From positions 186,001 to 250,000 of the forward strand of contig NZ_JASITE010000007.1 of assembly GCF_030767025.1 (NCBI RefSeq): a stretch of 64,000 nt of DNA, read 5' to 3'. The notes beneath the pieces are model-generated. The model searched no databases and was not told the origin of the DNA. It saw only the letters and a list, made by a program, of their open reading frames with translations. Origin of the DNA: Nocardia sp. CC227C. GTDB lineage: Bacteria > Actinomycetota > Actinomycetes > Mycobacteriales > Mycobacteriaceae. The translations under genes were made by a program, and so were the position numbers. Numbering within the stretch: the first letter of the stretch is position 1; every line of letters starts with the position of its first letter. Shown here piece after piece: positions 51,434 to 60,857 of the stretch.

Positions 51434-51617
51434 GTGTGGTCCAAGTCCGCGAATATCGTTGCGTTCCGGGCGTTCCGGCCGTCAACCCCGGCGGTGCACC
51501 ACGCTCCCGACAGTGCCAGCGAGTTCGCACAGCTGCTACCGTCGCTGGCGCACGGCAAGATCGACATGGGGGGCCGCATTGAACGCGGTACACCTGCATC
51601 GAAAGGCGGTGCGGTGC

Positions 51618-51908
51618 ATGATGATCCGGCCACTAGCCGCTTCGGTGCTCGCGTTGCTCACGATGGTCGCAGGTTGCGGGCAGGATCAGGCCGGCGGGGG
51701 ATCCCAGGACCGTTCGCCGGTGTTCTGTGACGCCGGTAGCTGTGGCGCGCGTGGCGAGGTCCGCTGGCAGATCCCGCTGTCAGGCCCCTACAAGCTGTCG
51801 GGGTATCAGGTTGTCTCCGGGGTCGTCGACGCCGCCGGGACGTGGGTGAGCCTCGCCGAGGACGACACCTCGGTGTTCCTGTTTCTGGCCGACCGGTCAC
51901 CGCGGTGA
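51618..51908 (+). CDS. Short lipoprotein, probably truncated
   Basis: A 96-residue protein with a lipoprotein signal (LLTMVAGC, lipobox at about 17-20). The mature part (RWQIPLSGPYKLSGYQVVSG, then WVSLAEDDTSVFLFLADR) looks like the first blades of a beta-propeller-type lipoprotein that normally runs several hundred residues. It stops at 51906-51908, 26 bases before a HAD gene, so it may be a truncated copy. Confidence 0.55.
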   Translation: MMIRPLAASVLALLTMVAGCGQDQAGGGSQDRSPVFCDAGSCGARGEVRWQIPLSGPYKLSGYQVVSGVVDAAGTWVSLAEDDTSVFLFLADRSPR

Positions 51909-51933
51909 CCTCCACACAGATAGGTTGGAAGCC

Positions 51934-52548
51934 TTGACTTTCCGTGCAGTGATCTTCGATATCGGAGGCGTTCTCGAAGTCACCGAAGTGATGGATTTCG
52001 ACATCGAGTGGGAACAGCGACTCGGTCTCGAACGCGGTCGGATCCTCGGCCGCCTCGCCGACGTCAGGCCAGCCGGCTCCATCGGCACCATCACCGAGTC
52101 CGCATTTCGCGACGCGATCATCGAGCGTCTCGAGATCGAACCTCGCACCGCTGACGAACTCATCGCCGACATCTGGCGGCAATACCTCGGAGTCGCCAAC
52201 GACGAGTTGATCGCCTACGCGAAGACACTGCGGCCTGCCTATCGGACCGGCATCATCAGCAACAGCTTCGTCGGCGCCCGCGAACGAGAACAACGCTCCT
52301 ACGGGTTCGAAGACTTGGTCGACGACATCATCTATTCCCACGAAATCGGCATCGCCAAGCCCGACCCCCGAATCTATGCCATGGCCTGCGACCGGCTCGC
52401 CGTCGATCCGCAACAGGTCGTGTTCATCGACGACGCGCAGATCGCGCTCGACGGTGCTGCCGCGGCCGGAATGACCACGATCCACCACACCGACAACGCG
52501 ACCACGATCACCACACTGAAAACGCTGTTGCACAACGCAAAAAGATGA
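51934..52548 (+). CDS. HAD family hydrolase
   Basis: A 204-residue HAD protein with motif I FDIGGVLEV (second Asp replaced by Gly, as in several phosphatase-like members), motif II GIISNSF, a Lys region GIAKPDPRIY and motif IV FIDDAQIALDGA. TTG 51934 is chosen because TAGGTT lies seven bases upstream, the leaderless pattern; a TTG at 51925 is possible. It probably acts on a small phosphorylated or halogenated compound. Confidence 0.85.
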   Translation: MTFRAVIFDIGGVLEVTEVMDFDIEWEQRLGLERGRILGRLADVRPAGSIGTITESAFRDAIIERLEIEPRTADELIADIWRQYLGVANDELIAYAKTLRPAYRTGIISNSFVGAREREQRSYGFEDLVDDIIYSHEIGIAKPDPRIYAMACDRLAVDPQQVVFIDDAQIALDGAAAAGMTTIHHTDNATTITTLKTLLHNAKR

Positions 52549-52744
52549 ATGGGCCAACTTCGATGGCAGAACATTGAATCCGCGCTGCCATCCAAAATGG
52601 CCCGCCGCAGGCCGGGGGCTTAAAGCCAGGCCAGGAGCACTGGCGCAGGACAGTGGAATATGACGTCATGTCCTCGGCGCGTCAGCCGGTACTGGTAGTT
52701 CGCGCCTTCTAATGTCCGTCTGACCGAACGGGAAGGACACATCG

Positions 52745-53254
52745 ATGGCCTGGTTCACCCTCATGCCCGACGTTCCCGCCGACAATGCGGACAACACCTG
52801 GGACAACACGACCGACCCGCCCACCCTGGTCAGTGTGGTCTTCTCCTTCGTCGCATCGGTCGAAACTGAACTGTTCTCGTCCGGGCTCGGTGGAATTCAC
52901 GGGGTCACCGAGCCGCTCGCCGAGGCGTTGGCCGCGACCGATTTCATTGGGTATCGACTGGTCCCGGCCACCGGTGAGCGTTCGATCTATTACCAGGATC
53001 GCGCAGAAATCGGCGGCGGGGATGTCGGACCTGATCCGCTCACCATCCCCACCACGCTGTTTGCCCTTGAGATCCACGGTCGAGGCGGTATCGACGACTT
53101 CGCCGAGACGCGAAGGCTTGTTCTGTCCGAACGCGCCACGGACTTTCTATGTGCGCGCGACCCGGGACTGTCGGCTCTTCGGGGCGAGATCGACGAGACC
53201 GGTCGCATGAAGGGTTCGATTTCCGATATCTTCAGAGGAATCGGTCCTCGATGA
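52745..53254 (+). CDS. Hypothetical protein, 169 aa
   Basis: A 169-residue acidic soluble protein. Blocks such as EPLAEALAATDFIGYRLVPA, TTLFALEIHGRGGIDDFAETR and RLVLSERATDFLCARDPGLSALRGEI suggest an alpha/beta fold, and the shape resembles some immunity-like proteins, but no family is recognised. ATG 52745 follows GGGAAGGA. Confidence 0.6.
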   Translation: MAWFTLMPDVPADNADNTWDNTTDPPTLVSVVFSFVASVETELFSSGLGGIHGVTEPLAEALAATDFIGYRLVPATGERSIYYQDRAEIGGGDVGPDPLTIPTTLFALEIHGRGGIDDFAETRRLVLSERATDFLCARDPGLSALRGEIDETGRMKGSISDIFRGIGPR

Positions 53255-53628
53255 TCGGCAGGTAAAGGCGGTTGATCGTGTGCCGTTGGCTTGCGAAGCA
53301 CGAGAACAGCACCTGCTCGAGCGGACTTGTCGGCTTCTTCATGAAGGCCTCCGGGAAGTCGGGCTGTTGTCGCCTGCGGAGGCGAGCGCCGATGCCTGTC
53401 GAGTGGGTCCGGGAGCACGGCGAGCGGCGCAGGAGGAGATGACGCTTTCGTTCCTTACTGCGTGATCTGGAAGACCGGGTAATCCGCGGCGATGTGCTGC
53501 CAGTCCGTGAGGGGCGCGTCGCGCCCGGCCGGGATATGCGGCGCGCGCCCGGCGCTATCTGGACATAGCGCCGCCGGATGGGAGGTCGGCAAGCCTGCGC
53601 GACCGAGCTTGTCGCGCGTGCACTCGCG
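53255..53628. other. 374-base region, gene fragments only
   Basis: A plus-strand frame from GTG 53280 to 53465 (61 codons) has fairly natural composition (HLLERTCRLLHEGLREVGLL). On the minus strand a frame ending at 53455 reads LTDWQHIAADYPVFQITQ at its end, like a lost C-terminus. Neither has a good start signal. Confidence 0.3.
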
Positions 53629-54318
53629 TCAGCTGTTATCGGTTTTTCCGCTCGACCAGATGCCGACCAGGCGGGCGATCACGATGGTGAGGAAGAGTGT
53701 GCCGAGGACGGATTCGAAGGTCGCCAGCGACCTGGCCCACGGGGTGACGGGAAGGATGTCGCCGTAACCGAGAGTCGCGAGGGAGACGTAGCTGTAGTAG
53801 ACGAGTTGCTGCCACTGTGGCGACTCTCCCGGAGTGACGGGATCGGTGAAGCTGCCGGGGTGCAGTATCTCCATCGCCGCGCACAGTGCGCCGAACAGTC
53901 CGCCGAGGACGAGATAGACGATGACCGCGCCCATGATCAGCTCACTACCGACGCGGGAGCCGGCGCGGAAGATGAAGCGTAGCAGCGCCACGATCAGTGC
54001 GGACATGAACGACGCCACCGAGAACAGCATGGCGAGCGTGGCGCTCCGGCTGTGCTGATCGATCGAAAACCACGCCGCCAACACGATGAAAACCACACCG
54101 AGGACCAGTGTCGGCAGAACGTGCTGGTTGTCGTCACGTACGACCGCGATGCCGAAGAACACCATGCCCGCGTAGAGCAGCATGTACAGAGCGGTCTGCC
54201 ATTGCCCGTACAGCGTGAACGGATATCCGAACTGCAACGCGACCACGAATGCCAGCAGCAGTGCGGAATTGCGTGGGCGCTGCTCGTCGCGCAACGGTGC
54301 GAATCGTCGGCCGACCAT
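53629..54318 (-). CDS. Ion channel protein with K+-type selectivity filter
   Basis: A 229-residue membrane protein. The filter motif TLGYGDILP lies in the C-terminal pore module (VYYSYVSLATLGYGD), preceded by a helix and followed by FLTIVIARLVG. About four further hydrophobic segments precede the pore. Transport of K+ or a similar cation is expected. It diverges from the ltrA gene across 50 bases. Confidence 0.85.
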   Translation of the reverse strand: MVGRRFAPLRDEQRPRNSALLLAFVVALQFGYPFTLYGQWQTALYMLLYAGMVFFGIAVVRDDNQHVLPTLVLGVVFIVLAAWFSIDQHSRSATLAMLFSVASFMSALIVALLRFIFRAGSRVGSELIMGAVIVYLVLGGLFGALCAAMEILHPGSFTDPVTPGESPQWQQLVYYSYVSLATLGYGDILPVTPWARSLATFESVLGTLFLTIVIARLVGIWSSGKTDNS

Positions 54319-54368
54319 GGCGACATCAAATCACCGGATGGTGGCAAATCTGCTGCTATCGTCCGGGT

Positions 54369-55562
54369 GTGTCCGACGATTCGACAACGCGAGGCGTGCT
54401 GCGGCCGCGCGGCGCCCACCCAGGCGTCGGAGCCATCGAACTGTTCTTCGACCTGGTGTACGTCTTCGCCATCATTCAGCTGTCTCATTTCCTGCTCGAG
54501 GAACTCACCTGGGAGCAGGCGCTACGTACGGGCGTGCTGTTCGCGGCGGTGTGGTGGGGGTGGAATTACACGGCGTGGGCGATGAACTGGCTCGATCCCG
54601 AACATGTCGTGGTGCGCTGCCTGCTCGCGGTACTCATGCTCGCGGCGCTGGTCATGGCGGTGGCGATACCCGAGGCGTTCACCGAGCACGCCGGGCTGTT
54701 CGTGGGTGCGTACCTGTTCCTGCAACTCGTGCGCAGCCTCTTCATGGTGTACGCCTTCCGCCGGGATCCGGTGATGCGCCGCAACTACACGCAGTTGCTG
54801 GCCTGGAGTGTGATCGCGGGCGCGGTGTGGGTGCTCGGCGCCGTGCTGCCCGACGACGTGCGCCTGATCGTGTGGCTGGTGGCGGTTCTGATCGACTATG
54901 CAGCACCGCGATTGGGGTTCTGGCTGCCCGGAGTCGGCGCCTCGGACATGTCGACCTGGCCGCTGGCCGAGGGACATCTGGCGGAACGCAATCGGCTGGT
55001 CTTCATCATCGCGCTGGGCGAGTCGATTCTCATCCTGGGCACGACGCTCGGCGGTCTGGACTGGACGCCCGCGGTGACGGCGGCGACGGTCGTCGGCTTC
55101 TCGACCATCCTCCTGCTCTGGTGGCTGTATTTCAGCTATCGCCTGGGCAATGCGGAACACGAGGAGGCGCCGACCGTCGAAGCCACCCGGCAGGCACGCG
55201 GCGCCTACGCCTACGCGCACGCGCTGATGGTCGGCGGGGCCATCGTGGTCGCGGTCGGTATCGAACTCGTGCTCGCTCACCCCGGCGACCGCGCGGGATG
55301 GGCCACGGCGGCGGTGATCCTCGGTGGGCCGGCCATCTACCTGATCGGCAATATCATCTTCAATATGTCGCGCTACGGCCGTACGGCACGATCGCGCATG
55401 GTCGCCCTCGCCGCACTGGCCGTACTCCTCCCGATCGCACCGCGGCTTCCGGCCCTGGTCGTGGGCATCCTCGTCCTGGCGGTCCTCGCCGTACTGGGGG
55501 CCGCGACCGGCGAATTGCGGTCCCACGACGACGAAGTCGGCATCGGCGACACCGCGCGCTGA
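54369..55562 (+). CDS. Low-temperature requirement protein A family
   Basis: A 397-residue membrane protein with about 11 helices. ELFFDLVYVFAIIQLSHFL near the N-terminus and ERNRLVFIIALGESILILG in the middle are LtrA marks. The gene is known from Listeria as needed for growth at low temperature; the biochemical role is unknown. GTG 54369 is six bases after TATCGT (54357-54362), a leaderless pattern. Confidence 0.9.
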   Translation: MSDDSTTRGVLRPRGAHPGVGAIELFFDLVYVFAIIQLSHFLLEELTWEQALRTGVLFAAVWWGWNYTAWAMNWLDPEHVVVRCLLAVLMLAALVMAVAIPEAFTEHAGLFVGAYLFLQLVRSLFMVYAFRRDPVMRRNYTQLLAWSVIAGAVWVLGAVLPDDVRLIVWLVAVLIDYAAPRLGFWLPGVGASDMSTWPLAEGHLAERNRLVFIIALGESILILGTTLGGLDWTPAVTAATVVGFSTILLLWWLYFSYRLGNAEHEEAPTVEATRQARGAYAYAHALMVGGAIVVAVGIELVLAHPGDRAGWATAAVILGGPAIYLIGNIIFNMSRYGRTARSRMVALAALAVLLPIAPRLPALVVGILVLAVLAVLGAATGELRSHDDEVGIGDTAR

Positions 55563-55653
55563 GTCGATCGGGACGGCGCGCCGTGGGCGGCGGTGGCATC
55601 GGAGCACACCGCCGCTGCCGCTCCAAGCGGCGTGCGTTCGGTCCGAGGGCCGG

Positions 55654-56490
55654 TCAGAACGCTGTCCGCACGGCGGCGAGCAGGTTTTTGGCGGGTTGGG
55701 TCAGCGGACCCAGCGTGTCGGGGGCGAGCGGTGGCATCGCGTCGATCGCGGCGTCGAGCGAGGTGATCGCACTGCCGGTGTCGGGGCCGATAGCGGTGAG
55801 TGCGTCCGCCGCTACCGGTGGCGAATCGGTCTGGGGCGCTGGAGTATTGACGACGGGGTCGGCCGTATGGGTGGAACCCGGGTCGGTGCCGGAGCCCAGT
55901 TCGCCGCCGATGGTTCCGCCGATAACGGCTCCGCCGACGAGGCCGGCCACATCCACCGGGATGGCTACCGCCAACCCGCCGAGCAGGCAGCCCGCCAGCC
56001 CGCCCACCGCAGCACCGACCGGGACGCCCGCGCCGACGGTCGGGAGTCCGCCGATGACGCCACCGGCCACCGCGCCGACGGCCGCGCCCACGCCGCACCC
56101 CACGATCTCCAAGGGGAAGACGACGACCTTGCCGATCACCGCGCCGATGACCGCTCCGGTCGCGGTGGAGGCGGCGCGGCGGTCGGACTCGTTGCGGGGG
56201 AAGCCGATATCGTCGTAGGCGGTGGCGATCTGCCGCTGCGCATCGTCCAGATAGTGCTGCGCTCGCTCCCGCAGCCCGGGGTCGATGCCCGCGGGCAGGG
56301 GGACGGTCCGGGAACCGACCCGCACGTGGTTGGGATCCTGTGCCGGAGCAGATGTCGGATCCGCGTCGAGGCCGGACGCGACGGGCCGGGGGAGCTCCGG
56401 ATGCTGCGGTGCGGCCGAAGCGACACCGGGGCCGTACGCGAAAAGCGCAGGAACTGCGATCAAGACGGTGTAGGCGCGCAGGTCTGACAT
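55654..56490 (-). CDS. Secreted protein with Gly-zipper-like hydrophobic region
   Basis: A 278-residue protein with a signal peptide (about 1-27, cleavage near ASAAPQ). A charged helical part (RERAQHYLDDAQRQIATAYDD) is followed by about 110 residues rich in Gly/Ala/Val (GAVIGAVIGKVVVF and GGAVIGGTIGGELGSG), like glycine-zipper or pore-forming repeats. The tail is Pro/Ser-rich. ATG 56490 follows GAGGGGA. Function unknown. Confidence 0.75.
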   Translation of the reverse strand: MSDLRAYTVLIAVPALFAYGPGVASAAPQHPELPRPVASGLDADPTSAPAQDPNHVRVGSRTVPLPAGIDPGLRERAQHYLDDAQRQIATAYDDIGFPRNESDRRAASTATGAVIGAVIGKVVVFPLEIVGCGVGAAVGAVAGGVIGGLPTVGAGVPVGAAVGGLAGCLLGGLAVAIPVDVAGLVGGAVIGGTIGGELGSGTDPGSTHTADPVVNTPAPQTDSPPVAADALTAIGPDTGSAITSLDAAIDAMPPLAPDTLGPLTQPAKNLLAAVRTAF

Positions 56491-56732
56491 CGACACATCC
56501 CCTCGATCCGGCGGATCACCGTCGGGCGGATCCGCGTCCGTGACGGCCACGCCGACCGTGATCCTACTCCGAACGCACCGCCCACCAACTCGATTCGCGA
56601 TGACGTCGCACTCACGATCGTGACGACAGTGTTACGAGTTGACGACGGTGTGCGGCACCGAGCGTTCGGTTCGGCCGTCGTGACTAGCATCGCTGGTACG
56701 CATTGATCGGATGAGTTCTGGAGCGGGTGGGG

Positions 56733-58742
56733 ATGGCGATGGAACCACCGCGGCTGTCGGGCACCCGCCCGTTCACCGGGTGGTTTCTGGAACATCTGCT
56801 CGCCCGGCCGCAGGGCAATGATATGGATTCTCCGATCGTGATCGCGGTTGGCCCGCGCGGCACCGGAAAGACCGCTCTGCTGAGCGAGATTCGATATCGC
56901 TGCCGGGAAATACCGTACGTGTACGTGGATTTCGAGCACCGCGAGGCGGAACCGAGTGAAGTGCTTGGTGAACTGGCGTTCGGGCTGAGCCGCCACCGGT
57001 CGCAATTCGGTCGGCTGGCCTTTCCGCGACTGTGGCTGTGCCTGCTGGTCGTCGGCAGCTCGATCCATACCGATGCCGATGATCGTCGGCGTGCTCTCGA
57101 TGGGCTGCGACAGGTCGTCGCGGGAAGTCCGTCGATCGAACGCAACCTCGGCACGATCACACAACTGGTGGAATTCGCCGGCGAGGTGGCGTCGGGCGGG
57201 TCGGGGCTACCGCCCTGGGCTTCGTCGGCCAGCGGGTGGCTGCTGCGCGGTCTGGGTTGGTTCGACCGGCGGCGGTTGCTACGGAACATCGGCAGGCTTC
57301 CCGCCATCGAGGGCGGCGCCGAAGACGCCCTGATAGATCTCGCCCGGTGGTCGCACGGCGAAGGCGAAGCCGAGCGAAGCGAGGTCGACACCATCTTCTG
57401 CGAGGCGTTCCTCAGCGATCTCCGGCACGCCTACACGGGGCTGAATCGAAGCAGGCGAACACTCAATTGCGTTGTCCTGCTGGACAATGTGCATACGGCC
57501 ACGGGTCGGAAGTTCCTCTCCGCGCTCGAACGCACCCGATACCGGTCGGATGCGGAGAGTGATCCGATGGTGGTATTCGCGACGAGTCGGGCCTGGCTTC
57601 CGCGGTGGAGCGAAGGCTGGCACCATCCGGGCAGCCAGCTGTCTCACGGCCCACGGCATCCACCGACGCATCGGACCGGTGGGCTGCACATGCCCGCGCC
57701 GCGGATGCTCACCGATATCGCCACGGACTGGCAGGAGCATAGTGAATCGGCTCTCTGCCCGTGGTCGCCCTGGTACCTGGTCGATCTCGGGCGGTTGGCG
57801 CCGGAACAGATCGCCGATGTGGCGGCCGCCCGCGGCTTGCGTCCGGACGCGACCCTCGTCGGTTTCGTGCATCGATTGACCGACGGACATCCCGGTGGCG
57901 CGATCGACGTGCTCGGTGCGGCGTCGAACTCCGGCTACCGGGAACAGCCGACGCGGCTGCGGCAGGTCTTGACCCTGCGCGTGCCGCCCGCTCACACCGA
58001 CTCCGAGCAGCCGCCGCCCACCGTGCTCGAGCAGGCACGCGAGCAGCTGCTGCGGGACTTCGACCCTGCCGCCGAACGCCGCGATCTGGTCACGGCGAGC
58101 GCGGCGCACACCATCGACATGCTGTACGAACCGGAGCTGCTGGACTCCGCGCGTCCGGACGCGGCCGCGCTGGTGGAGAAGTTGCGAAACCTGTTGTGGA
58201 TCCGGGAACAAGCCGGTGCCGGGTTCCGCGTCAATCCCTGGCTGCGTCGAATCCTGTTGACCGAGTTGTCTTCGCGGGCAGCGGACGATCCGCGCGACTG
58301 GGTCGGCACCCACTCGATCTGCCGTGACAGCCTCGAGCGGCGGGATCGTGCGGCGGAGGCCCGCTACCACGACCTTGCCCTGGAGAATGTGCCCGCCGTG
58401 GTCGCCTACCTGCGCAGGCCCTTCGACGCACCGGGCACCGAGTTCGACGTCGCGGCCGCGACGGCGTGGCTGGCTGATCTGGACCTCATCACCTCCGCGC
58501 CGAACCGGCTCGCGACCGATGTCACGCCGATCGACCAGATCCAGCGGATGGTCGGCGAGCCGCACGACGAATTGGGCAGCAGCCTGGGCTGGTTGACCGC
58601 GGCGCTCTGGATCGCGAACGATCCGCTCGGCGATCCGGACGCGACCCTGCATGCCATGATCCGCAGCGAGCTCCAGCATTTGGCGATCGGGCGGGGCAGC
58701 GGATCCATGGTGCTCTACGAGCGTGCGGAGAGATACCGATGA
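56733..58742 (+). CDS. P-loop ATPase, large, STAND/AAA-like
   Basis: A 669-residue cytosolic protein. Walker A is GPRGTGKT (residues 40-47) and Walker B is VVLLDN (about 246-252), with AVGPRGTGKTALLSEIR typical of signal-transduction ATPases. The remaining 400 residues are helical and do not match a named domain. ATG 56733 is chosen because GGAG (56720-56723) is nine bases upstream; GTG 56727 and ATG 56739 are alternatives. Its stop overlaps the ATG of the binding-protein gene, so the two proteins are made together. Confidence 0.8.
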   Translation: MAMEPPRLSGTRPFTGWFLEHLLARPQGNDMDSPIVIAVGPRGTGKTALLSEIRYRCREIPYVYVDFEHREAEPSEVLGELAFGLSRHRSQFGRLAFPRLWLCLLVVGSSIHTDADDRRRALDGLRQVVAGSPSIERNLGTITQLVEFAGEVASGGSGLPPWASSASGWLLRGLGWFDRRRLLRNIGRLPAIEGGAEDALIDLARWSHGEGEAERSEVDTIFCEAFLSDLRHAYTGLNRSRRTLNCVVLLDNVHTATGRKFLSALERTRYRSDAESDPMVVFATSRAWLPRWSEGWHHPGSQLSHGPRHPPTHRTGGLHMPAPRMLTDIATDWQEHSESALCPWSPWYLVDLGRLAPEQIADVAAARGLRPDATLVGFVHRLTDGHPGGAIDVLGAASNSGYREQPTRLRQVLTLRVPPAHTDSEQPPPTVLEQAREQLLRDFDPAAERRDLVTASAAHTIDMLYEPELLDSARPDAAALVEKLRNLLWIREQAGAGFRVNPWLRRILLTELSSRAADDPRDWVGTHSICRDSLERRDRAAEARYHDLALENVPAVVAYLRRPFDAPGTEFDVAAATAWLADLDLITSAPNRLATDVTPIDQIQRMVGEPHDELGSSLGWLTAALWIANDPLGDPDATLHAMIRSELQHLAIGRGSGSMVLYERAERYR

Positions 58743-60223
58743 GCGGTCGAAGCGAACCGATAGTGCCACCGCGGCCGCCGTGGCACCGGTGGGCGTGGAT
58801 CGGCGGCGCAACCGTGCTGGTGGTGATCGCACTGGTCGCGGCCTTCGTGGTGGTTCCGGCGGTGCGGGAGGCGCTGCGCAGTTGCGGGCCGGGCGTGACG
58901 CGCACCGGCGAATCCGGTGAATGCACGGGCGTGACCGACGGCAGTTACGTCTTCGATCCGGAACTCGAACACGTGCAGCGACTGATCCACGCCGAGAACC
59001 AGGACGTCGCCCGCCGGGACGAGAATCATGTCAGCGTGGCGGTCCTGCTGCCGATGACGCTGCGCCCGGGGGACACGGTGACCATGCCCTGGGTGCGCCA
59101 TCAGCTGCAGGGCGCCTACCTCGCCCAGCACACCGCCAATCACGACGTCGGCGCGAGCGGCGGCCGTCCGCTGGTCCGGCTGCTGCTCGCCAATCCCGGT
59201 AGCGGACTGCGGGATTGGCGGCGGGTGCTCGGTGAACTGCACCGGCGCACGGACGGCGATCGGATCGTCGCCGTCACCGGAATAGGGCTGAGCACCGAGA
59301 ACGCCCGCGCGGCAATGGAACAGCTGTCCGAGTCGCGGATGCCCATGTTCGCCTCCACCCTCACCGCGGACGACCTGACGGGTATCCGGGGTTTCGTCCG
59401 AGTGTCACCGACCAACTCCACACAGGCGCGCGCCGTCGCGGACTATCTGAAGCCGCAACACCGTACGGCCCTGCTGGTGCAGGACCGAAACCCCCGCGAC
59501 CATTACCCGCAGACGCTCGCCACCGCGTTCGCCGAGGGCTTCGTCGATGCCGGACACCGGCTCGCGGCCCCGACGGAGTGGTATCTGTCCGACGCCGGCA
59601 GCGTCGCCAACACGTTCTCCCTCATGCTGCCCAACATCTGCGCCGCCAAGCCCGATGTGTTGTACTTCGCCGGTCGCGGCGCCCATGCGACGCTGCTGAT
59701 CAAGGCGCTGGCGGAGCGCCAGTGCAGGGACGTGCCGATGACCGTCGCCACCGCCGACGATCTGTCGCAGTACGCCGCACAGGACGATGCGCTCCGCCGC
59801 GCACTGGAGAGCGGTGTCCGGGTCGTCTACACCGGGCTGGCACACCCGCGAGCGTGGCAGGTGCGGCCGGAGGATTTCAGCGCGGGAGCGATGGCCAAGT
59901 TCACCGACTCCTGTGATACGTGCTATCCCACCCTGTTTCCGGGGGACTCACTCGACGACGGGGTCGCCATCATCGCCTACGACGCGGTGCAGGCGGCCGC
60001 ATGGTCGATCCGCAGCGCGGCCGGTGACACCGTGGCCGACGTCGGCGCGACCGATGTATTGCAGGTCATGAACAGGCTGCACGGCCGGTCCGCGATCAGC
60101 GGCGCCGGCGGCCCGATCGCCTTCGACGAGGTGGGAAACCCGATAGGCAAGCCGATTCCCGTGCTCGAGCTGCGAGTGGATGCGGGTCCGGGATTCGCGG
60201 GGCTGAGCTGGCCCGACAGGTGA
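58739..60223 (+). CDS. Membrane-anchored type I periplasmic-binding-protein-like protein
   Basis: A 494-residue protein. One N-terminal membrane helix (about 18-42) is followed by a two-lobed binding-protein fold of the branched-chain amino acid type: VSVAVLLPMTLRPGD, AVTGIGLSTENARAAMEQLSE, RGFVRVSPTNSTQARAVADY, and PDVLYFAGRGAHATLLIKAL. The ligand is unknown, and a transport permease is not encoded nearby. Translational coupling with the P-loop ATPase suggests a signalling pair rather than an ABC importer. Confidence 0.82.
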   Translation: MSGRSEPIVPPRPPWHRWAWIGGATVLVVIALVAAFVVVPAVREALRSCGPGVTRTGESGECTGVTDGSYVFDPELEHVQRLIHAENQDVARRDENHVSVAVLLPMTLRPGDTVTMPWVRHQLQGAYLAQHTANHDVGASGGRPLVRLLLANPGSGLRDWRRVLGELHRRTDGDRIVAVTGIGLSTENARAAMEQLSESRMPMFASTLTADDLTGIRGFVRVSPTNSTQARAVADYLKPQHRTALLVQDRNPRDHYPQTLATAFAEGFVDAGHRLAAPTEWYLSDAGSVANTFSLMLPNICAAKPDVLYFAGRGAHATLLIKALAERQCRDVPMTVATADDLSQYAAQDDALRRALESGVRVVYTGLAHPRAWQVRPEDFSAGAMAKFTDSCDTCYPTLFPGDSLDDGVAIIAYDAVQAAAWSIRSAAGDTVADVGATDVLQVMNRLHGRSAISGAGGPIAFDEVGNPIGKPIPVLELRVDAGPGFAGLSWPDR

Positions 60224-60427
60224 GTCGGCCGGGTTACGCACCACGGCCGTGACCCGGTCCGCCTCCGCCACCGAGCTTCGATTCACCCTGATATTCCACA
60301 GAACTGGGGCGTGGCGGGTGCTAGCAGACAGCAGTTCATTAGTGCTGCGCGACAACGATATTCGCTCCTACGGCCGAGAGCGTGACAGTGTACGCTACTG
60401 AGGTTCGTCAGCTCGAAGGGAAGTTCT

Positions 60428-60685
60428 GTGCAGCTCGTAGCCGCGCTCGGCGTATCCGCCATCTCCGCTTTCGGATTCGTCCTGGTCGCACCCACCACCG
60501 CAACCGCCGCGCCCGCGCGTGCGGCGCAATGCCACGCCTCCTACGACCCGTGCCTGCCCGTCACCAGTGATGTGGATTGCGAGGGCGGCAGCGGCAATGG
60601 GCCGGTCTACACCGGGCGGGTTCGCGTGATCGGGCCCGACGAGTACGGCCTCGATCGCGACGGGGACGGCATCGGCTGCGAATAG
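60428..60685 (+). CDS. Secreted excalibur domain protein
   Basis: An 85-residue protein with a signal peptide (about 1-28, AATAAPARAA) and an excalibur domain ending DRDGDGIGCE, a calcium-binding loop. Cysteines at YDPCLP, DVDCEGG and GIGCE fit the conserved pattern. GTG 60428 follows GAAGGG. Confidence 0.88.
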   Translation: MQLVAALGVSAISAFGFVLVAPTTATAAPARAAQCHASYDPCLPVTSDVDCEGGSGNGPVYTGRVRVIGPDEYGLDRDGDGIGCE

Positions 60686-60857
60686 GGGGCGGAGGTCGCG
60701 TCCGCTTCGACTGCGACCGAACTCCAACGGCGAACGGTCACCCGGTCCCGAGGAACTTCCAGCTCATCGCTCCGGCTCGGTAGTCTCTGCCGAATCGCGC
60801 TCTGCGTGCGCGGCTTTCGACTCGGCGGTGCAGCCGATGGACGAGAGAGGAAAGTTC

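Noticed and set aside
53455..53632. A minus-strand frame ending LTDWQHIAADYPVFQITQ
   Set aside because: The end looks natural but there is no start codon with a ribosome site and no family match, so it is only mentioned as a possible remnant.
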